The notes: generated by a model not told the origin, from the letters alone. A stretch of 64,000 nt of DNA from Streptomyces spinoverrucosus (GCF_006539505.1 NZ_BJND01000002.1:33771-97770), one strand, 5' to 3'. Shown: positions 26,794 through 36,090, numbered from the stretch's first letter. Numbers and translations: made by a program.

Positions 26794-27828
26794 TGAATCC
26801 TGCGGGCGTGTGGTCGTGAAGCGTCTGCGGTATTCGGTCGGGGTGGTGCCCAGGTGGCGAGCGAAGGCACGGCGGAGGGTTTCGTCGCTGCCGAGCCCAC
26901 TGTGGTGCGCTGCCGAGGTCACGCTGTGCCCGTCGAGGAGGAGTTGCTGCGCGCGATCGAGGCGGACGCGCTCGACCCAGCGAGCGGGTGTGGTGTTCAG
27001 TTCGGCCTGAAACAGCCGGGTCAGGTGCCGGGCGCTGACGGCGGCGGACGCGGCCATGGTGGGCAGGCTGTGGTCGGCGGCCGGGTCGGCGAGTATTGAC
27101 GCGGTCAGCGAGCGCAGCAGGTCGCTGCGGGCCGGCGGGGTCACCAATGCCGTGGAGAACTGCGACTGCCCGCCCGGGCGCTGCATGAAGACGACCAGTT
27201 CGCGGGCAGCCGACCGGGCCGCTTCCGCTCCGTGGTCGTCCTCGACCAGCGCGAGGGCCAGATCGATGCCCGCGCTGATGCCCGCGGAGGTGACGTACCG
27301 GCCGTCCCGGATGTGGAGGGCGTCCGGCTCGACCCGCACCCGGGGGTAGCGGCGGGCCAGCGTCTTGGCGTGCCGCCAGTGTGTGGTCGCCCTGCGCCCG
27401 TTGAGCAGGCCCAGCTCGGCGAGGACGAAGGCGCCGCTGCAGACCGACGCCACCCGCGGCGTCCGCTCGGCGAGGACGGCGGCCGCTGCCAGCAGCTCCT
27501 CGCCCGGTGACTGTTCGGCGAGCAGGTCGGCTCCGGCGACCACGAGCGTGTCGATCGGCCCGACGTCGGCCGCCGCCATGGTCCGGGCCAGTGCCAGGCC
27601 CGAGGAGGTCGTGACGTCACCGCCGCGTGGGGAGGCCAGCACGGGCGTGTAGCGGTGACCGAGCCGTCCCGCCTGGTGCAGCACCTCCAAGGGGCCGCTG
27701 ACGTCGAGCAGGGTCACCCCGCCGAAAACAGGAAGGCAACCCGATGTGTCATGTCCGAATCTGTGGGTTGTGTGGCGGCAAGGACATGGCAACAGGGTAG
27801 GCCACCGGGCGACTTTGAGGGAGATCAC
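26731..27828 (-). CDS. GlxA-type AraC family regulator (5' end apparently frameshifted)
   Basis: The frame encodes a DJ-1/PfpI-like sensor domain (VTLLDVSGPLEVL, VCSGAFVLAELGLLNGRRATTHW) followed by two AraC helix-turn-helix motifs (VSARHLTRLFQAEL and VTSAAHHSGLGSDETLRRAFARHLG). The normal N-terminus is present in another frame: ATG at 27752 encodes MTHRVAFL, and adding one base at about 27728 would continue it into VFGGVTLLDVSGP. As it stands, translation must start upstream at GTG 27828 with an atypical N-terminus. This is either a real one-base deletion or a sequencing error. The 3' end overlaps the convergent amidinotransferase by 63 bases. Confidence 0.75.
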   Translation of the reverse strand: MISLKVARWPTLLPCPCRHTTHRFGHDTSGCLPVFGGVTLLDVSGPLEVLHQAGRLGHRYTPVLASPRGGDVTTSSGLALARTMAAADVGPIDTLVVAGADLLAEQSPGEELLAAAAVLAERTPRVASVCSGAFVLAELGLLNGRRATTHWRHAKTLARRYPRVRVEPDALHIRDGRYVTSAGISAGIDLALALVEDDHGAEAARSAARELVVFMQRPGGQSQFSTALVTPPARSDLLRSLTASILADPAADHSLPTMAASAAVSARHLTRLFQAELNTTPARWVERVRLDRAQQLLLDGHSVTSAAHHSGLGSDETLRRAFARHLGTTPTEYRRRFTTTRPQDSSGEIRFERAATPDVECRAVE

Positions 27829-28191
27829 CGATCGCGCAAGGGAACGATCGAGTAGGGAACGCGAAACCGCAGCTCACGGCAGTCACTGGAGAGCCCGTTG
27901 CGATTAACGTCGCGACGACGGGTTCGGGAGGAGGCTGCTGGAAGAAGGGACAGCTCCGCTGCCACCTCGCCCGGCGGCCCACCTCACGTTCGCCGATCGG
28001 TAAATTCGGGGCATCGCCACCGGCGCCATGGGCGAACCCTCCAGGTGCGGATCACACAGCTGCCCGAGCCGATGGCCGACTCCGGCTCACCCGGACGCGC
28101 CGATCCGAACGGCCCACAGTCAACTCGCAAGCCGCACGCGCAGCGCCGACGATGAGTGCGATTGACCGCGCAAGGCGTAAAGGATGACAAG
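27829..28191. other. Intergenic region without a convincing gene
   Basis: These 363 bases lie between the GlxA regulator and the lipoprotein, which diverge. Short frames on both strands show no domain, ribosome binding site or codon bias. Less GC-rich patches around 27845 and 27995-28010 could hold promoters. I see no strong hairpin. Confidence 0.4.
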
Positions 28192-28821
28192 ATGCCCCTC
28201 AGCCACCTCGGTCGCGCCGGCAAGGCCCACCATCGAGCCATCGTGTCCGCACTCAGCTGTGTCCTGGGGGCCGGGGCCCTCGTCGGGTGCGACGGCGGCG
28301 GCCAGGACACCGGCTTCTCGCCACGGCCCACCCCCACCAGTCCCGATACGGCAGCCTTTTCCGGAATGCCGCCGTCGGCCCTGGCTTCCGCAGCAGCCTC
28401 CGCGATCGCCTCCGCTCACGCCTCGGCCTCGGCAGCGGCCTCCTCCGCATATGCCCGCGCCTCGGAGTTCGAAGCATCCGTTGAGGCCGAGGCCGCCCGC
28501 GCCAGCGCCGCCGCGGAGAAGGCGCTCAAGAACGTCACGGGGCGCGGCAACGCTCTGTCCGAGGTCGGCATGACGGGCCTGCCCAGGAACCAGACCAGCG
28601 GGCTGCTCGCGGTCCTGGTCACGATCACCAACAAGACCGACCACAAGGCCTCGTACGCCGTGCAGATCGACTTCGAAGACTCCAACGGAAAAGTTGTCGA
28701 GACCGAATTTGTCGGCGCGGAGAACCTCGCCCCTGGCAAGAAGGAACAACCCATCGCCTTCAGCCGACAACCCCCGGAGGCAAAACTGACACCCCGCCTT
28801 GCCAAGGCGCAGCGGTACTGA
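28192..28821 (+). CDS. Putative lipoprotein with Ala-rich helix and FxLYD-like domain
   Basis: The 209-residue product has a signal ending in the lipobox LVGC, followed by Gly/Asp/Thr/Pro-rich residues, an Ala/Ser-rich stretch of about 60 residues that should form a long helix or coiled coil, and a C-terminal beta domain (LLAVLVTITNKTDHKASYAVQIDFED) resembling the FxLYD/telomeric-repeat-like fold common in actinobacterial lipoproteins. It is expected on the outer face of the membrane. Function is unknown. The ATG follows AGGA; upstream in-frame codons lack a ribosome binding site. Confidence 0.7.
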   Translation: MPLSHLGRAGKAHHRAIVSALSCVLGAGALVGCDGGGQDTGFSPRPTPTSPDTAAFSGMPPSALASAAASAIASAHASASAAASSAYARASEFEASVEAEAARASAAAEKALKNVTGRGNALSEVGMTGLPRNQTSGLLAVLVTITNKTDHKASYAVQIDFEDSNGKVVETEFVGAENLAPGKKEQPIAFSRQPPEAKLTPRLAKAQRY

Positions 28822-28917
28822 CCTGCGAGGCGACAGCGCGCCTCGCACGCCTGTCCAGGTGGCAGCAACGTATCGCCGGAGTGATGCTGGGAGGCCGAAG
28901 CAAGTGATGGAGGAGCG

Positions 28918-29727
28918 GTGGGCAACCTGGTCGTCGTCGGAGCGGACGGCTCGTCGTCGAGTCTTGCCGCGGCGGAAGCGGCGGCCCGGGAAGCCCGGCG
29001 GCGTCGTGCGGAGCTGCGTGTGGTGTACGCCTTCAGCTGGCCGGTCAGGCCCATGTATGCACCGCTGGACCCGTCGCCGTTCAATCGCCTGGTGCACGAT
29101 GCCGCGCAGCGTGCCCGGAGCGTGGCGCCCGAAGTGGAGGTCACCGAGGCCGTGGTGACCGGTGACGCGGTGTCGGTGCTGGAGGCCGAATCGCGTGCCG
29201 CGGACCTGGTGGTGGTCGGCTCCCGGGGTATGGGGGGCTTCATCGGCATGCTGCTGGGGTCGACGGCGGTGTCCCTCGCCGCCCACAGCCGGTGTCCGGT
29301 GCTGGTGGTCCGCGAGGAACCGGCCGACGCCGGGCCGATCGTGCTGGGTGTCGACGGCTCCCCTGGTGGTGAGAAGGCGGTCGACTTCGCCTTCTCGGAG
29401 GCGGCGCTGCGGGGAGCTGAGATCGTCGCCGTGCACGCGTGGCTGCCGGACTATGCGCCGGTCGGTACGGGCGTCGAGAGCGCGGAGCGTCTGCTGGCCC
29501 AGGCGCTCGCCGGCCGTACGGAGAGGTATCCGGACGTCACCGTCAGACATGAAGTGGCGAGCGGCGAATCCCGCGAGGTGTTGATCGAGGCGAGCAGGAC
29601 CGCGCAGCTCGTGGTCGTCGGAGCCAGGGGGCGCGGCGGTTTTGCCGGGCTGCTCCTGGGTTCGGTGAGCCAGGCGGTGCTGCACCACGCGCACTGCCCC
29701 GTCGCCGTCGTCCGCGGCAGGGCGTGA
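28918..29727 (+). CDS. Universal stress protein, tandem Usp domains
   Basis: The 269-residue protein carries two Usp domains. Each has the ATP-binding signature, GSRGMGGFIGMLLGSTAVSLAAHS in the first and GARGRGGFAGLLLGSVSQAVLHH in the second, after a VVVGADGS or VLGVDGSPGG start. Both therefore keep the G-x2-G-x9-G(S/T) pattern of ATP-binding Usps. Such proteins accumulate under oxygen limitation, starvation or dormancy. The GTG start follows GGAG. It neighbours an alcohol dehydrogenase and sugar-oxidation genes, a combination also known from the S. coelicolor dormancy region. Confidence 0.9.
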   Translation: MGNLVVVGADGSSSSLAAAEAAAREARRRRAELRVVYAFSWPVRPMYAPLDPSPFNRLVHDAAQRARSVAPEVEVTEAVVTGDAVSVLEAESRAADLVVVGSRGMGGFIGMLLGSTAVSLAAHSRCPVLVVREEPADAGPIVLGVDGSPGGEKAVDFAFSEAALRGAEIVAVHAWLPDYAPVGTGVESAERLLAQALAGRTERYPDVTVRHEVASGESREVLIEASRTAQLVVVGARGRGGFAGLLLGSVSQAVLHHAHCPVAVVRGRA

Positions 29728-29773
29728 CCAGAGCTTGCGTGGTGAGGGTCGCCCGTCGCGTGAGGTCCCGCCG

Positions 29774-30823
29774 TTAGACGAAGACGATGGTGGATGCCGC
29801 CGGGACCGACAGGGAACCAGCGCGGTGGGGGATGCCTGTCGTGGAGTCGACGTCCAGCCATGTGACGTCGCCTGAGCGCTCGTTCGCCGCATACAGGCGC
29901 GTGCCCGACGGGTGCAGGACCAGATCGCGCGGCCATCGACCCCCGCACGGCACCGACGCGACGAGGTCCGCCTGCTCGCCGACCGCGTCGAGGGTCAGGA
30001 CGGCGATGGTGTCGGTGCCGCGTACCGCCGCCCACAAGTGGCGGCCGTCGTATGAGACGACCGGCGCCGAGGGAGAGACGGCATGGGGGGTGCCGTCCGG
30101 GAACAGCGATGTCGCCTTCACCGGCTCGAGCACCCCGGCGGTGGCGTCCCATCGGCACACGGTGACGGTGGGCTCGAGCTCGCCGAGGACGTACGCGTGA
30201 TCTCCGGCCGGGTGGAAGGCGAGGTGACGCGGACCGGTGCCGGGCCGCAGTGCGGTCTCCCTGTGCAGCGTCAGCTTGCCCGCTGGTACGTCCAGGGAGC
30301 AGATCCGCACCGAGTCGGTGCCGAGGTCGACGCTGAGCACCCAGCGTCCCGAGGGATCGGGAAGCACCTGGTGCGCGTGCGGGCCCGTCTGGCGGGCGGG
30401 GTCCGGGCCAGTGCCCTGGTGGCGCAGCACGTCGCTGGCGGGCTGTGGGGTGCCGTCGGCGGCGAGCGGCAGCACGGTGACGCTGCCGGATTCGTAATTG
30501 GCGGTCAGCAGGTGCCCGCGAGCGACCGCGAGATGGGTGGGTGACTCCCCGTGCACGGCCACGGGTGCGCACATCGGGCGGGGCACCGGACCGGCGATGT
30601 CGTAGGCGGCGACCGCTCCCTGTGCCGTCTCGGAGACGGCGTAGAGGACCGGGCCCGCCTCCGGGTGCTCGACGGTGAGATACGACGGGTCGGCCACGGC
30701 ATCGACGACGTCGGTCCCGGTCAGCGCTCCGGTCGCCGGATCCACGGTGGCCGCCATGATTCCGCGCCCGCCCGCCGAGGTGAACGACCCGATGAAGGCT
30801 CGCTCTGTGCTTTTGTCACCCAC
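29774..30823 (-). CDS. Lactonase-family beta-propeller (6-phosphogluconolactonase-like)
   Basis: The 349-residue protein has the repeated blade motifs of the YbhE/Pgl-type seven-bladed propeller (GTGPRHLAFHPAGDHAYVLGEL, PRDLVLHPSGTRLYAANERSGDV, HAHQVLPDPSGRWVLSVDLGTD). Members hydrolyse 6-phosphogluconolactone or similar lactones in the cytosol. It has no signal peptide. The GTG start follows GGAGG. It is divergent from the operon that carries glucose-6-phosphate dehydrogenase and gluconokinase, which supports a role in the same oxidative branch. Confidence 0.82.
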   Translation of the reverse strand: MGDKSTERAFIGSFTSAGGRGIMAATVDPATGALTGTDVVDAVADPSYLTVEHPEAGPVLYAVSETAQGAVAAYDIAGPVPRPMCAPVAVHGESPTHLAVARGHLLTANYESGSVTVLPLAADGTPQPASDVLRHQGTGPDPARQTGPHAHQVLPDPSGRWVLSVDLGTDSVRICSLDVPAGKLTLHRETALRPGTGPRHLAFHPAGDHAYVLGELEPTVTVCRWDATAGVLEPVKATSLFPDGTPHAVSPSAPVVSYDGRHLWAAVRGTDTIAVLTLDAVGEQADLVASVPCGGRWPRDLVLHPSGTRLYAANERSGDVTWLDVDSTTGIPHRAGSLSVPAASTIVFV

Positions 30824-31094
30824 AGCGTCCTCCGCCCTTGCTCGCTCGCGAAACCGACGCTAGCCAGGTGTCGCCGGTGCGGCATCACGCGATGCGGCGT
30901 GTGGGCGGCAGGTTCAGCAACATGGCTGTGGGGGATGCGGAGGTGGTTTGCGCCTTGGTCGGGTCGCGAGCCGGCTCGGGCCTTGGGACAGTTGTAAGAG
31001 TGAGCGGCTGATGCCGGCCGCCGGATGCCAGGAGCCGATTCGGGGCGTGCATGGCGTTGTTGCGGCAACGGTGCGCCAGGAAAGGGGCAGACAA

Positions 31095-32144
31095 GTGAAG
31101 GCATTCGTGATGAAGGAGATCGGGCGTGTGGGCTTCATGGAGAAGCCCGATCCGCAACCGGGTCCGGGCGATGCCGTCGTACAGACGACCAGGGCTCTGA
31201 TCTGCACGTCCGATTCCCACACCGTCCAAGGTGGCATCGGTCCGCGGGAGAACCTGACGCTGGGCCACGAAGCGGTGGGCATCGTGCATGCCGTGGGAGA
31301 CGAGGTGAAGGACTTCCGGCCCGGCGACCGGGTGCTGGTCGGTGCCATCACCCCCGACTGGGGTGACCTGGCCTCGCAGAACGGGTATCCGTCGCAGTCC
31401 GGAGCGCCGCTCGGGGGGTTCAAGTTCGCAAATTCCAAGGACGGGGTCTTTGCCGATTACTTCCATGTGAACGAGGCCGACGCCAATCTCGCGAAAATCC
31501 CCGACGCCATCAGTGATGAAATGGCGGTCTACTGCGCCGACATGCTGTCGACCGGCTTCATGGGGGCGGAGAAGGGGAACATCCCGATCGGCGGAACCGT
31601 GGCTGTTCTCGCCCAGGGGCCGGTGGGTCTGATGGCGACCGCAGGGGCCAGGCTCCGTGGCGCCGGCCTTGTCATCGGGGTCGAATCGGTTCCCGACCGG
31701 CAGAAACTCGCGCGCATGTACGGTGCCGGCGAGATCGTCGACTTCACCAGCGAGGACGTTGTCGAGCGGATCCTTGACCTGACGCGGGGCGAGGGAGTCG
31801 ACACCGCCATCGAGGCGCTGGGCGCGGATGTGACGTTCCAGACCGCAGTAAAGATCACCAAGCCCGGGGGCACGGTCTCCGTCATCGGATATTTCGGAGA
31901 GGGAGAATTCGTGCGCATTCCCCGCGTCGAATGGGGCGTCGGCATGGCCGACAAGACGATCGCGACGGGACTGTGCCCTGGCGGCAGGCTGCGCATGGAG
32001 CGACTGCTGCGGGTGCTGGAAGCACAGCTTGTCGACCCCTCGCACATGACGACCCATGAGTTTCGCTTCGACGACATGGAGCGGGCTTTCGAAGTTTCCG
32101 ACAAGAAGCTCGACGACGTCGTGAAAGTAATGATCACCTTCTAG
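31095..32144 (+). CDS. Zinc-dependent medium-chain alcohol dehydrogenase (isopropanol dehydrogenase type)
   Basis: The 349-residue protein is recognisably similar along its length to the tetrameric secondary alcohol dehydrogenases of Thermoanaerobacter and Clostridium: ICTSDSHTV (zinc Cys), LGHEAVGIV (His and Glu), ITPDWGDL and CPGGRLRMERL. It lacks the structural-zinc Cys cluster, as that group does. In the cofactor loop it reads IGVESVPDRQ, with Glu where the NADP-specific enzymes have a Gly-Ser-Arg turn, suggesting NAD preference. GTG start after AAAGGGG. It begins the run ADH - GH15 - zwf - gntK and may balance redox in low oxygen. Confidence 0.9.
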   Translation: MKAFVMKEIGRVGFMEKPDPQPGPGDAVVQTTRALICTSDSHTVQGGIGPRENLTLGHEAVGIVHAVGDEVKDFRPGDRVLVGAITPDWGDLASQNGYPSQSGAPLGGFKFANSKDGVFADYFHVNEADANLAKIPDAISDEMAVYCADMLSTGFMGAEKGNIPIGGTVAVLAQGPVGLMATAGARLRGAGLVIGVESVPDRQKLARMYGAGEIVDFTSEDVVERILDLTRGEGVDTAIEALGADVTFQTAVKITKPGGTVSVIGYFGEGEFVRIPRVEWGVGMADKTIATGLCPGGRLRMERLLRVLEAQLVDPSHMTTHEFRFDDMERAFEVSDKKLDDVVKVMITF

Positions 32145-32192
32145 CCGGGTGTTCCGGTGGCCGACTGACGGCGCTGCGGGAAGAGAGACGGC

Positions 32193-34022
32193 ATGTACGA
32201 TCCCGACCCCCCCTTCCGGCCGGTTCACAGGCGGAAGGGATACCTGCCGCTGGAAGATCTCGGCCTCATCGGGGACGGTGCGACGGCTGCGCTGGTCGGC
32301 CTGGACGGATCCATTCCGTGGATGTGCCTTCCTCGATTCGACGACGAACCCCTGTTCTGCGGATTGCTGGATCACACACGCGGCGGGCATTTCACCCTGG
32401 CCCCGGAGGACCTGGTCGAGGCGCGGCAGCGTTACGAACCCGACACCGGCATCCTGACGACCGAGTTGCGCAGCACCACCGGCCTGGTCCGCGTCACCGA
32501 TGCGCTGGCCCTGCGCTCCGGGGCCGACCTCACCGACGACGCCCCTGCCGACCGGGCCGAGCTCGTCCGTACGGCTGTGGTCCTGAACGGGAGGGTACGC
32601 CTGCGGATGGACCTGGAGCCCCGGGGCGGCGGGCAGGCGCAGGCCTTGTTCAGCGGGCTGGAGGTACGACCGTCCCGGCGTCCGGACCTGCGTCTGCACC
32701 TGCGCTCCAACCGTCCCCTGACCGCTCTGCACGGCACCCATGACCTCCGGCAGGGCGAACGCCTCGATCTCGTGCTGTCCTGGGGGCGCTTCCATCGCCA
32801 CCACCGGTTCGACGTGGACGCGATGCTGCGGGGCACCGCCGACGCGTGGCGCCGCTGGATGCAGCACTTCGAGTACGACGGTCCCGAGGAACCGCTGGTC
32901 CGACGCGCGGCCATCACACTGAAACTGTGCGACGACTGGGACAACGGGTCGCTCGTCGCGGCCCCCACCTCCTCCCTGCCTGCACCGATCGGCGGTATCC
33001 GCAACTGGGATTACCGCTATGCCTGGATCCGGGACGCCGCGTTCGCCGTGTTCGCGCTGCGCCGCATCGGCTTCGGCGGTGAGGCCGACGCCTTCCTGGG
33101 TTGGGTTCTCGACGCCTTCGAGTACAGCCGGCGCCCCCGGATCATGTACGCCCTCGGCGGCAGCCCGGTGCCGGACGAGGTGGAGGACCACGAACTGGAG
33201 GGCTACCAGCGCTCCGCCCCGGTGCGCTGGGGCAACGGAGCGGCCGACCAGCGTCAGCACGACGTCTACGGGGAGATCCTGGACTGCGCCGACCAGTGGC
33301 TTCGCTCCGGCGGAGACATCCAGCCGGCGCTGTGGGCCAACCTGGCCAAGCTGGCCGATGCAGCTCAACAGGCGTGGCGACAGCCGGATCAGGGGATCTG
33401 GGAGGTGCGCAGCGAAGGCCGGGTGTTCACGTACTCGGCCGGGATGTGCCAGGTGGCCCTGGACCGGGCTGCGACGATCGGCGAGAGGCACGGCCTGCCA
33501 GGAGACGTCGCCAAGTGGCGAGACTCGGCCGACGAGCTGCGCCGGCTCATCCTCGACAGGGCCTGGGACGAGGAGGCACAGACCCTGAGCGCGCATCTCG
33601 ACGGCGGCGGCGCTGTCGACGCCAGCCTGCTCGCGCTTCCGCTGCGCCAGGTCGTCCCGGCCGATCACCCGCGGATGGTGGCCACCGCCAGGGCCGTAGC
33701 CGAACGCCTGTCGGCCGGAGACGGCCTGCTCTACCGCTATCTGCACAAGGAGTCACCCGATGGCCTGGCCGGCGACGAGGGCGCCTTCGTGCTGTGCAGC
33801 TTCTGGCTCGTCGACAACCTCATCGGCCAGGGCAGGATCGACGAGGCGGAGGAGCTGTACGCCTCGCTGTGCGCCCGCGCGAGCCCCCTGGGACTGCTGT
33901 CGGAACAGATCGACCCGTCCACCGGAGGGTTCATGGGCAACTTCCCTCAGGCATTCAGCCACATCGGGGTCACTGCCAGCGGTGTGAACCTCGCCCGAGC
34001 GAAAGCAGGCGTCAACGCGTGA
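32193..34022 (+). CDS. Glycoside hydrolase family 15 (trehalase/glucoamylase-like)
   Basis: The 609-residue protein has the N-terminal beta domain (GYLPLEDLGLIGDGATAALVGLDGSIPWMCLPRFD) and the (alpha/alpha)6 barrel of GH15. The catalytic acids are visible: Glu404 in GIWEVR and Glu571 in LSEQIDPSTGGFMGNFPQAF. Intracellular actinobacterial members often cleave trehalose or malto-oligosaccharides to glucose. No signal peptide is present, so stored trehalose or glycogen-derived sugars are plausible substrates. The ATG follows GAAGAGAGA, and the stop overlaps the next start by four bases (GTGA), giving translational coupling to the glucose-6-phosphate dehydrogenase. Confidence 0.9.
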   Translation: MYDPDPPFRPVHRRKGYLPLEDLGLIGDGATAALVGLDGSIPWMCLPRFDDEPLFCGLLDHTRGGHFTLAPEDLVEARQRYEPDTGILTTELRSTTGLVRVTDALALRSGADLTDDAPADRAELVRTAVVLNGRVRLRMDLEPRGGGQAQALFSGLEVRPSRRPDLRLHLRSNRPLTALHGTHDLRQGERLDLVLSWGRFHRHHRFDVDAMLRGTADAWRRWMQHFEYDGPEEPLVRRAAITLKLCDDWDNGSLVAAPTSSLPAPIGGIRNWDYRYAWIRDAAFAVFALRRIGFGGEADAFLGWVLDAFEYSRRPRIMYALGGSPVPDEVEDHELEGYQRSAPVRWGNGAADQRQHDVYGEILDCADQWLRSGGDIQPALWANLAKLADAAQQAWRQPDQGIWEVRSEGRVFTYSAGMCQVALDRAATIGERHGLPGDVAKWRDSADELRRLILDRAWDEEAQTLSAHLDGGGAVDASLLALPLRQVVPADHPRMVATARAVAERLSAGDGLLYRYLHKESPDGLAGDEGAFVLCSFWLVDNLIGQGRIDEAEELYASLCARASPLGLLSEQIDPSTGGFMGNFPQAFSHIGVTASGVNLARAKAGVNA

Positions 34023-35452
34023 TCAACCGGCTCGTGATCTTCGGCGCGACAGGTGACCTCAGCGCACGCTACCTGCTGCCGGCACTGGTCGCGTTGCGTG
34101 CGGAAGGGCACCTCGGCGACCGGTTCCAGTTGACCGGCGCGAGCCGGGAGGACTGGGACAGCGAGCGATACCGGGCATGGGTGACCGAGCAGATCGATCG
34201 CCATGGTGGGCATCATCCGGCCGACGCCAAGGCGGCGATCGCGGGCACGGCCCGCTATCAACGGGCCGACGTCACCGACCCGGCCGACCTCGCCTCGGTC
34301 ATCGCCGGTGAGGGGCCCGTCGCCGTCTACCTCGCTCTGCCCCCGGCTCTCTTCCCCCGCGTGGTCACCGCGCTGCACCAGGCGGGCCTGCCGGCTGGCA
34401 GCCGGATCGTGCTGGAGAAGCCCTTCGGCGAGGACCTGGCCGGCGCGCAGCAGCTGAACCAGCTGCTGGCCGACCTCCTCCCCGAGCAGGCCGTGTTCCG
34501 AGTCGACCACTTCCTGGCCATGACGACCGTCCAGAACGTGCTCGGCAGCCGACTCGCCAACCGTGTCCTGGAGCCCATCTGGAACAGCACCCACATCGCC
34601 GAGGTGGACATCGTCTGGGACGAGACCCTCGCACTGGAAGGCAGGGCCGGCTACTACGACACCGTCGGGGCGCTGAAGGACATGGTGCAGAACCACCTGT
34701 TGCAGTTGCTCTGCCTGGTGGCCATGGAACCGCCCCTCACCCTCGGCGAGCGCGACCTCCGCGACCGGAAGGTCGACGTGCTGCGGTCCGTGCGGCTCCT
34801 CACCGAGGACGACGTCGTACGCCGCACACGCCGTGCACGCTACCTGGCCGGCCGGATCGCAGACCACGACGTCCCCGCCTACGTCGACGAGGAAGGCGTC
34901 AACCCACAGCGCCGTATCGAGACTTACGCCGAGGTGGAACTGGAACTGGACAGCTGGCGCTGGTCGGGAACAACCTTCCGGCTCCGCAGCGGCAAAGCAC
35001 TCCGTGCGGACCGCAAGGAGGTCGCGGTGCGCTTCCGGTCCGTGCCCCACCTGCCCTTCGGCCACAGCGGAGAACCCCGCCCCAACGTGCTCCGCTTCGG
35101 CCTCGAACCGGAAGGCCTGACCCTCGACCTGACAGGCATCGGCGCCCACACCAACACCCTCGCCCCGCTGTCGCTGACGGCGCGGATGGAACCGCCCCAC
35201 CTCCCCGCCTACGGCCGGCTGCTGCTGGACGTCCTGACCGGGGACCCCGCCATGTCCATCCGAGGCGACGAGGCCGAAGAGGCCTGGCGCGTCCTGACAC
35301 CCGTGCTGAGCGCATGGGAGAGGGATCTGGTTCCGCTCGAGGAGTACCCGGCCGGCTCCGACGGGCCACCTCCCCGGCCATACGGAAGCGGGCAGCAGCG
35401 ACGGGGTGACCTGTTGCACGCCGAAGCGGCGCCCCCGGGTGGTGCGCCCTGA
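34019..35452 (+). CDS. zwf: Glucose-6-phosphate dehydrogenase, divergent actinobacterial type
   Basis: The 477-residue product has the Rossmann FGATGDLSARYLLPAL, the EKPFGEDL segment, RVDHF and the C-terminal beta domain (RPNVLRFGLEPEGLTLDL). The canonical RIDHYLGKE is replaced by RVDHFLAMT and the GDLxKRK motif by GDLSARY, so two Lys residues used by classical enzymes are missing; this is typical of a second, shorter actinobacterial Zwf-like group. It should oxidise glucose 6-phosphate, or free glucose, to the lactone. GTG start in a four-base overlap with GH15; gluconokinase follows after five bases. Confidence 0.85.
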   Translation: MINRLVIFGATGDLSARYLLPALVALRAEGHLGDRFQLTGASREDWDSERYRAWVTEQIDRHGGHHPADAKAAIAGTARYQRADVTDPADLASVIAGEGPVAVYLALPPALFPRVVTALHQAGLPAGSRIVLEKPFGEDLAGAQQLNQLLADLLPEQAVFRVDHFLAMTTVQNVLGSRLANRVLEPIWNSTHIAEVDIVWDETLALEGRAGYYDTVGALKDMVQNHLLQLLCLVAMEPPLTLGERDLRDRKVDVLRSVRLLTEDDVVRRTRRARYLAGRIADHDVPAYVDEEGVNPQRRIETYAEVELELDSWRWSGTTFRLRSGKALRADRKEVAVRFRSVPHLPFGHSGEPRPNVLRFGLEPEGLTLDLTGIGAHTNTLAPLSLTARMEPPHLPAYGRLLLDVLTGDPAMSIRGDEAEEAWRVLTPVLSAWERDLVPLEEYPAGSDGPPPRPYGSGQQRRGDLLHAEAAPPGGAP

Positions 35453-35457
35453 ACTCT

Positions 35458-35985
35458 GTGGTGTCCCGCAGCGCCGAGCGTCGAATCCCGTGCATCGTGG
35501 TCACAGGTGTCGCCGGGATCGGCAAGAGCACGGTGGCTCGCCTGCTCGCGGAGAGGCTGGGCGTGCCCTTCGCGGAAGGCGACGACTTCCACTCCCCGGC
35601 CGACATCGCCAAGATGTCCGCCGGCACTCCGCTTGATGACGCCGACCGTCAACCCTGGCTGGAATCCATCGGTCGCTGGCTGCACGAGCGCGACGCAGCG
35701 GGCACCGGTGCCGTGGTCGCATGCTCCGCACTCAAGCGACGCTACAGAAACACGCTGCGAGCGGCCTGCCCGGGCGCCTTCTTTCTGCACCTGACAGCCG
35801 ACCGCGAGCTACTGGCAGACCGGCTCAGCCGGCGCACCGGCCACTTCATGCCGACGTCGCTCCTCGACTCGCAGCTCGCCACGCTCGAACCCCTCGAACC
35901 GGACGAGCGAGGAGCCGAGCTCGACGCAACGCCGGCTGCCGACACCGTCGTCGACATGGCCGCAGACCTGCTGCTGCGTCAGTAG
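35458..35985 (+). CDS. Gluconokinase
   Basis: The 175-residue protein has Walker A GVAGIGKST, the GDDFHSPADIAKM substrate motif, PLDDADRQPWL and ACSALKRRYR, all diagnostic of GntK-type gluconokinases that phosphorylate gluconate to 6-phosphogluconate. The GTG start is five bases after the zwf stop. Together with the GH15 enzyme, the dehydrogenase and the divergent lactonase it completes a route to 6-phosphogluconate. No 6-phosphogluconate dehydrogenase or Entner-Doudoroff gene is in the window. Confidence 0.93.
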   Translation: MVSRSAERRIPCIVVTGVAGIGKSTVARLLAERLGVPFAEGDDFHSPADIAKMSAGTPLDDADRQPWLESIGRWLHERDAAGTGAVVACSALKRRYRNTLRAACPGAFFLHLTADRELLADRLSRRTGHFMPTSLLDSQLATLEPLEPDERGAELDATPAADTVVDMAADLLLRQ

Positions 35986-36090
35986 CAGGGCACGGCCCCG
36001 TCACCCGGACAGCCTGGTGCAGTCGCGCCGCGAAGGCAGCAAAGCGAGGCTGAGGCTCTCAGGGAAACGCCGTTCGGAAAGGTCGTGACC

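Noticed and set aside
31055..31070. CGTTG-TTGCGG-CAACG inverted repeat before the alcohol dehydrogenase as an operator
   Set aside because: Only 5-bp arms; it is not matched elsewhere in the window and no regulator is adjacent.
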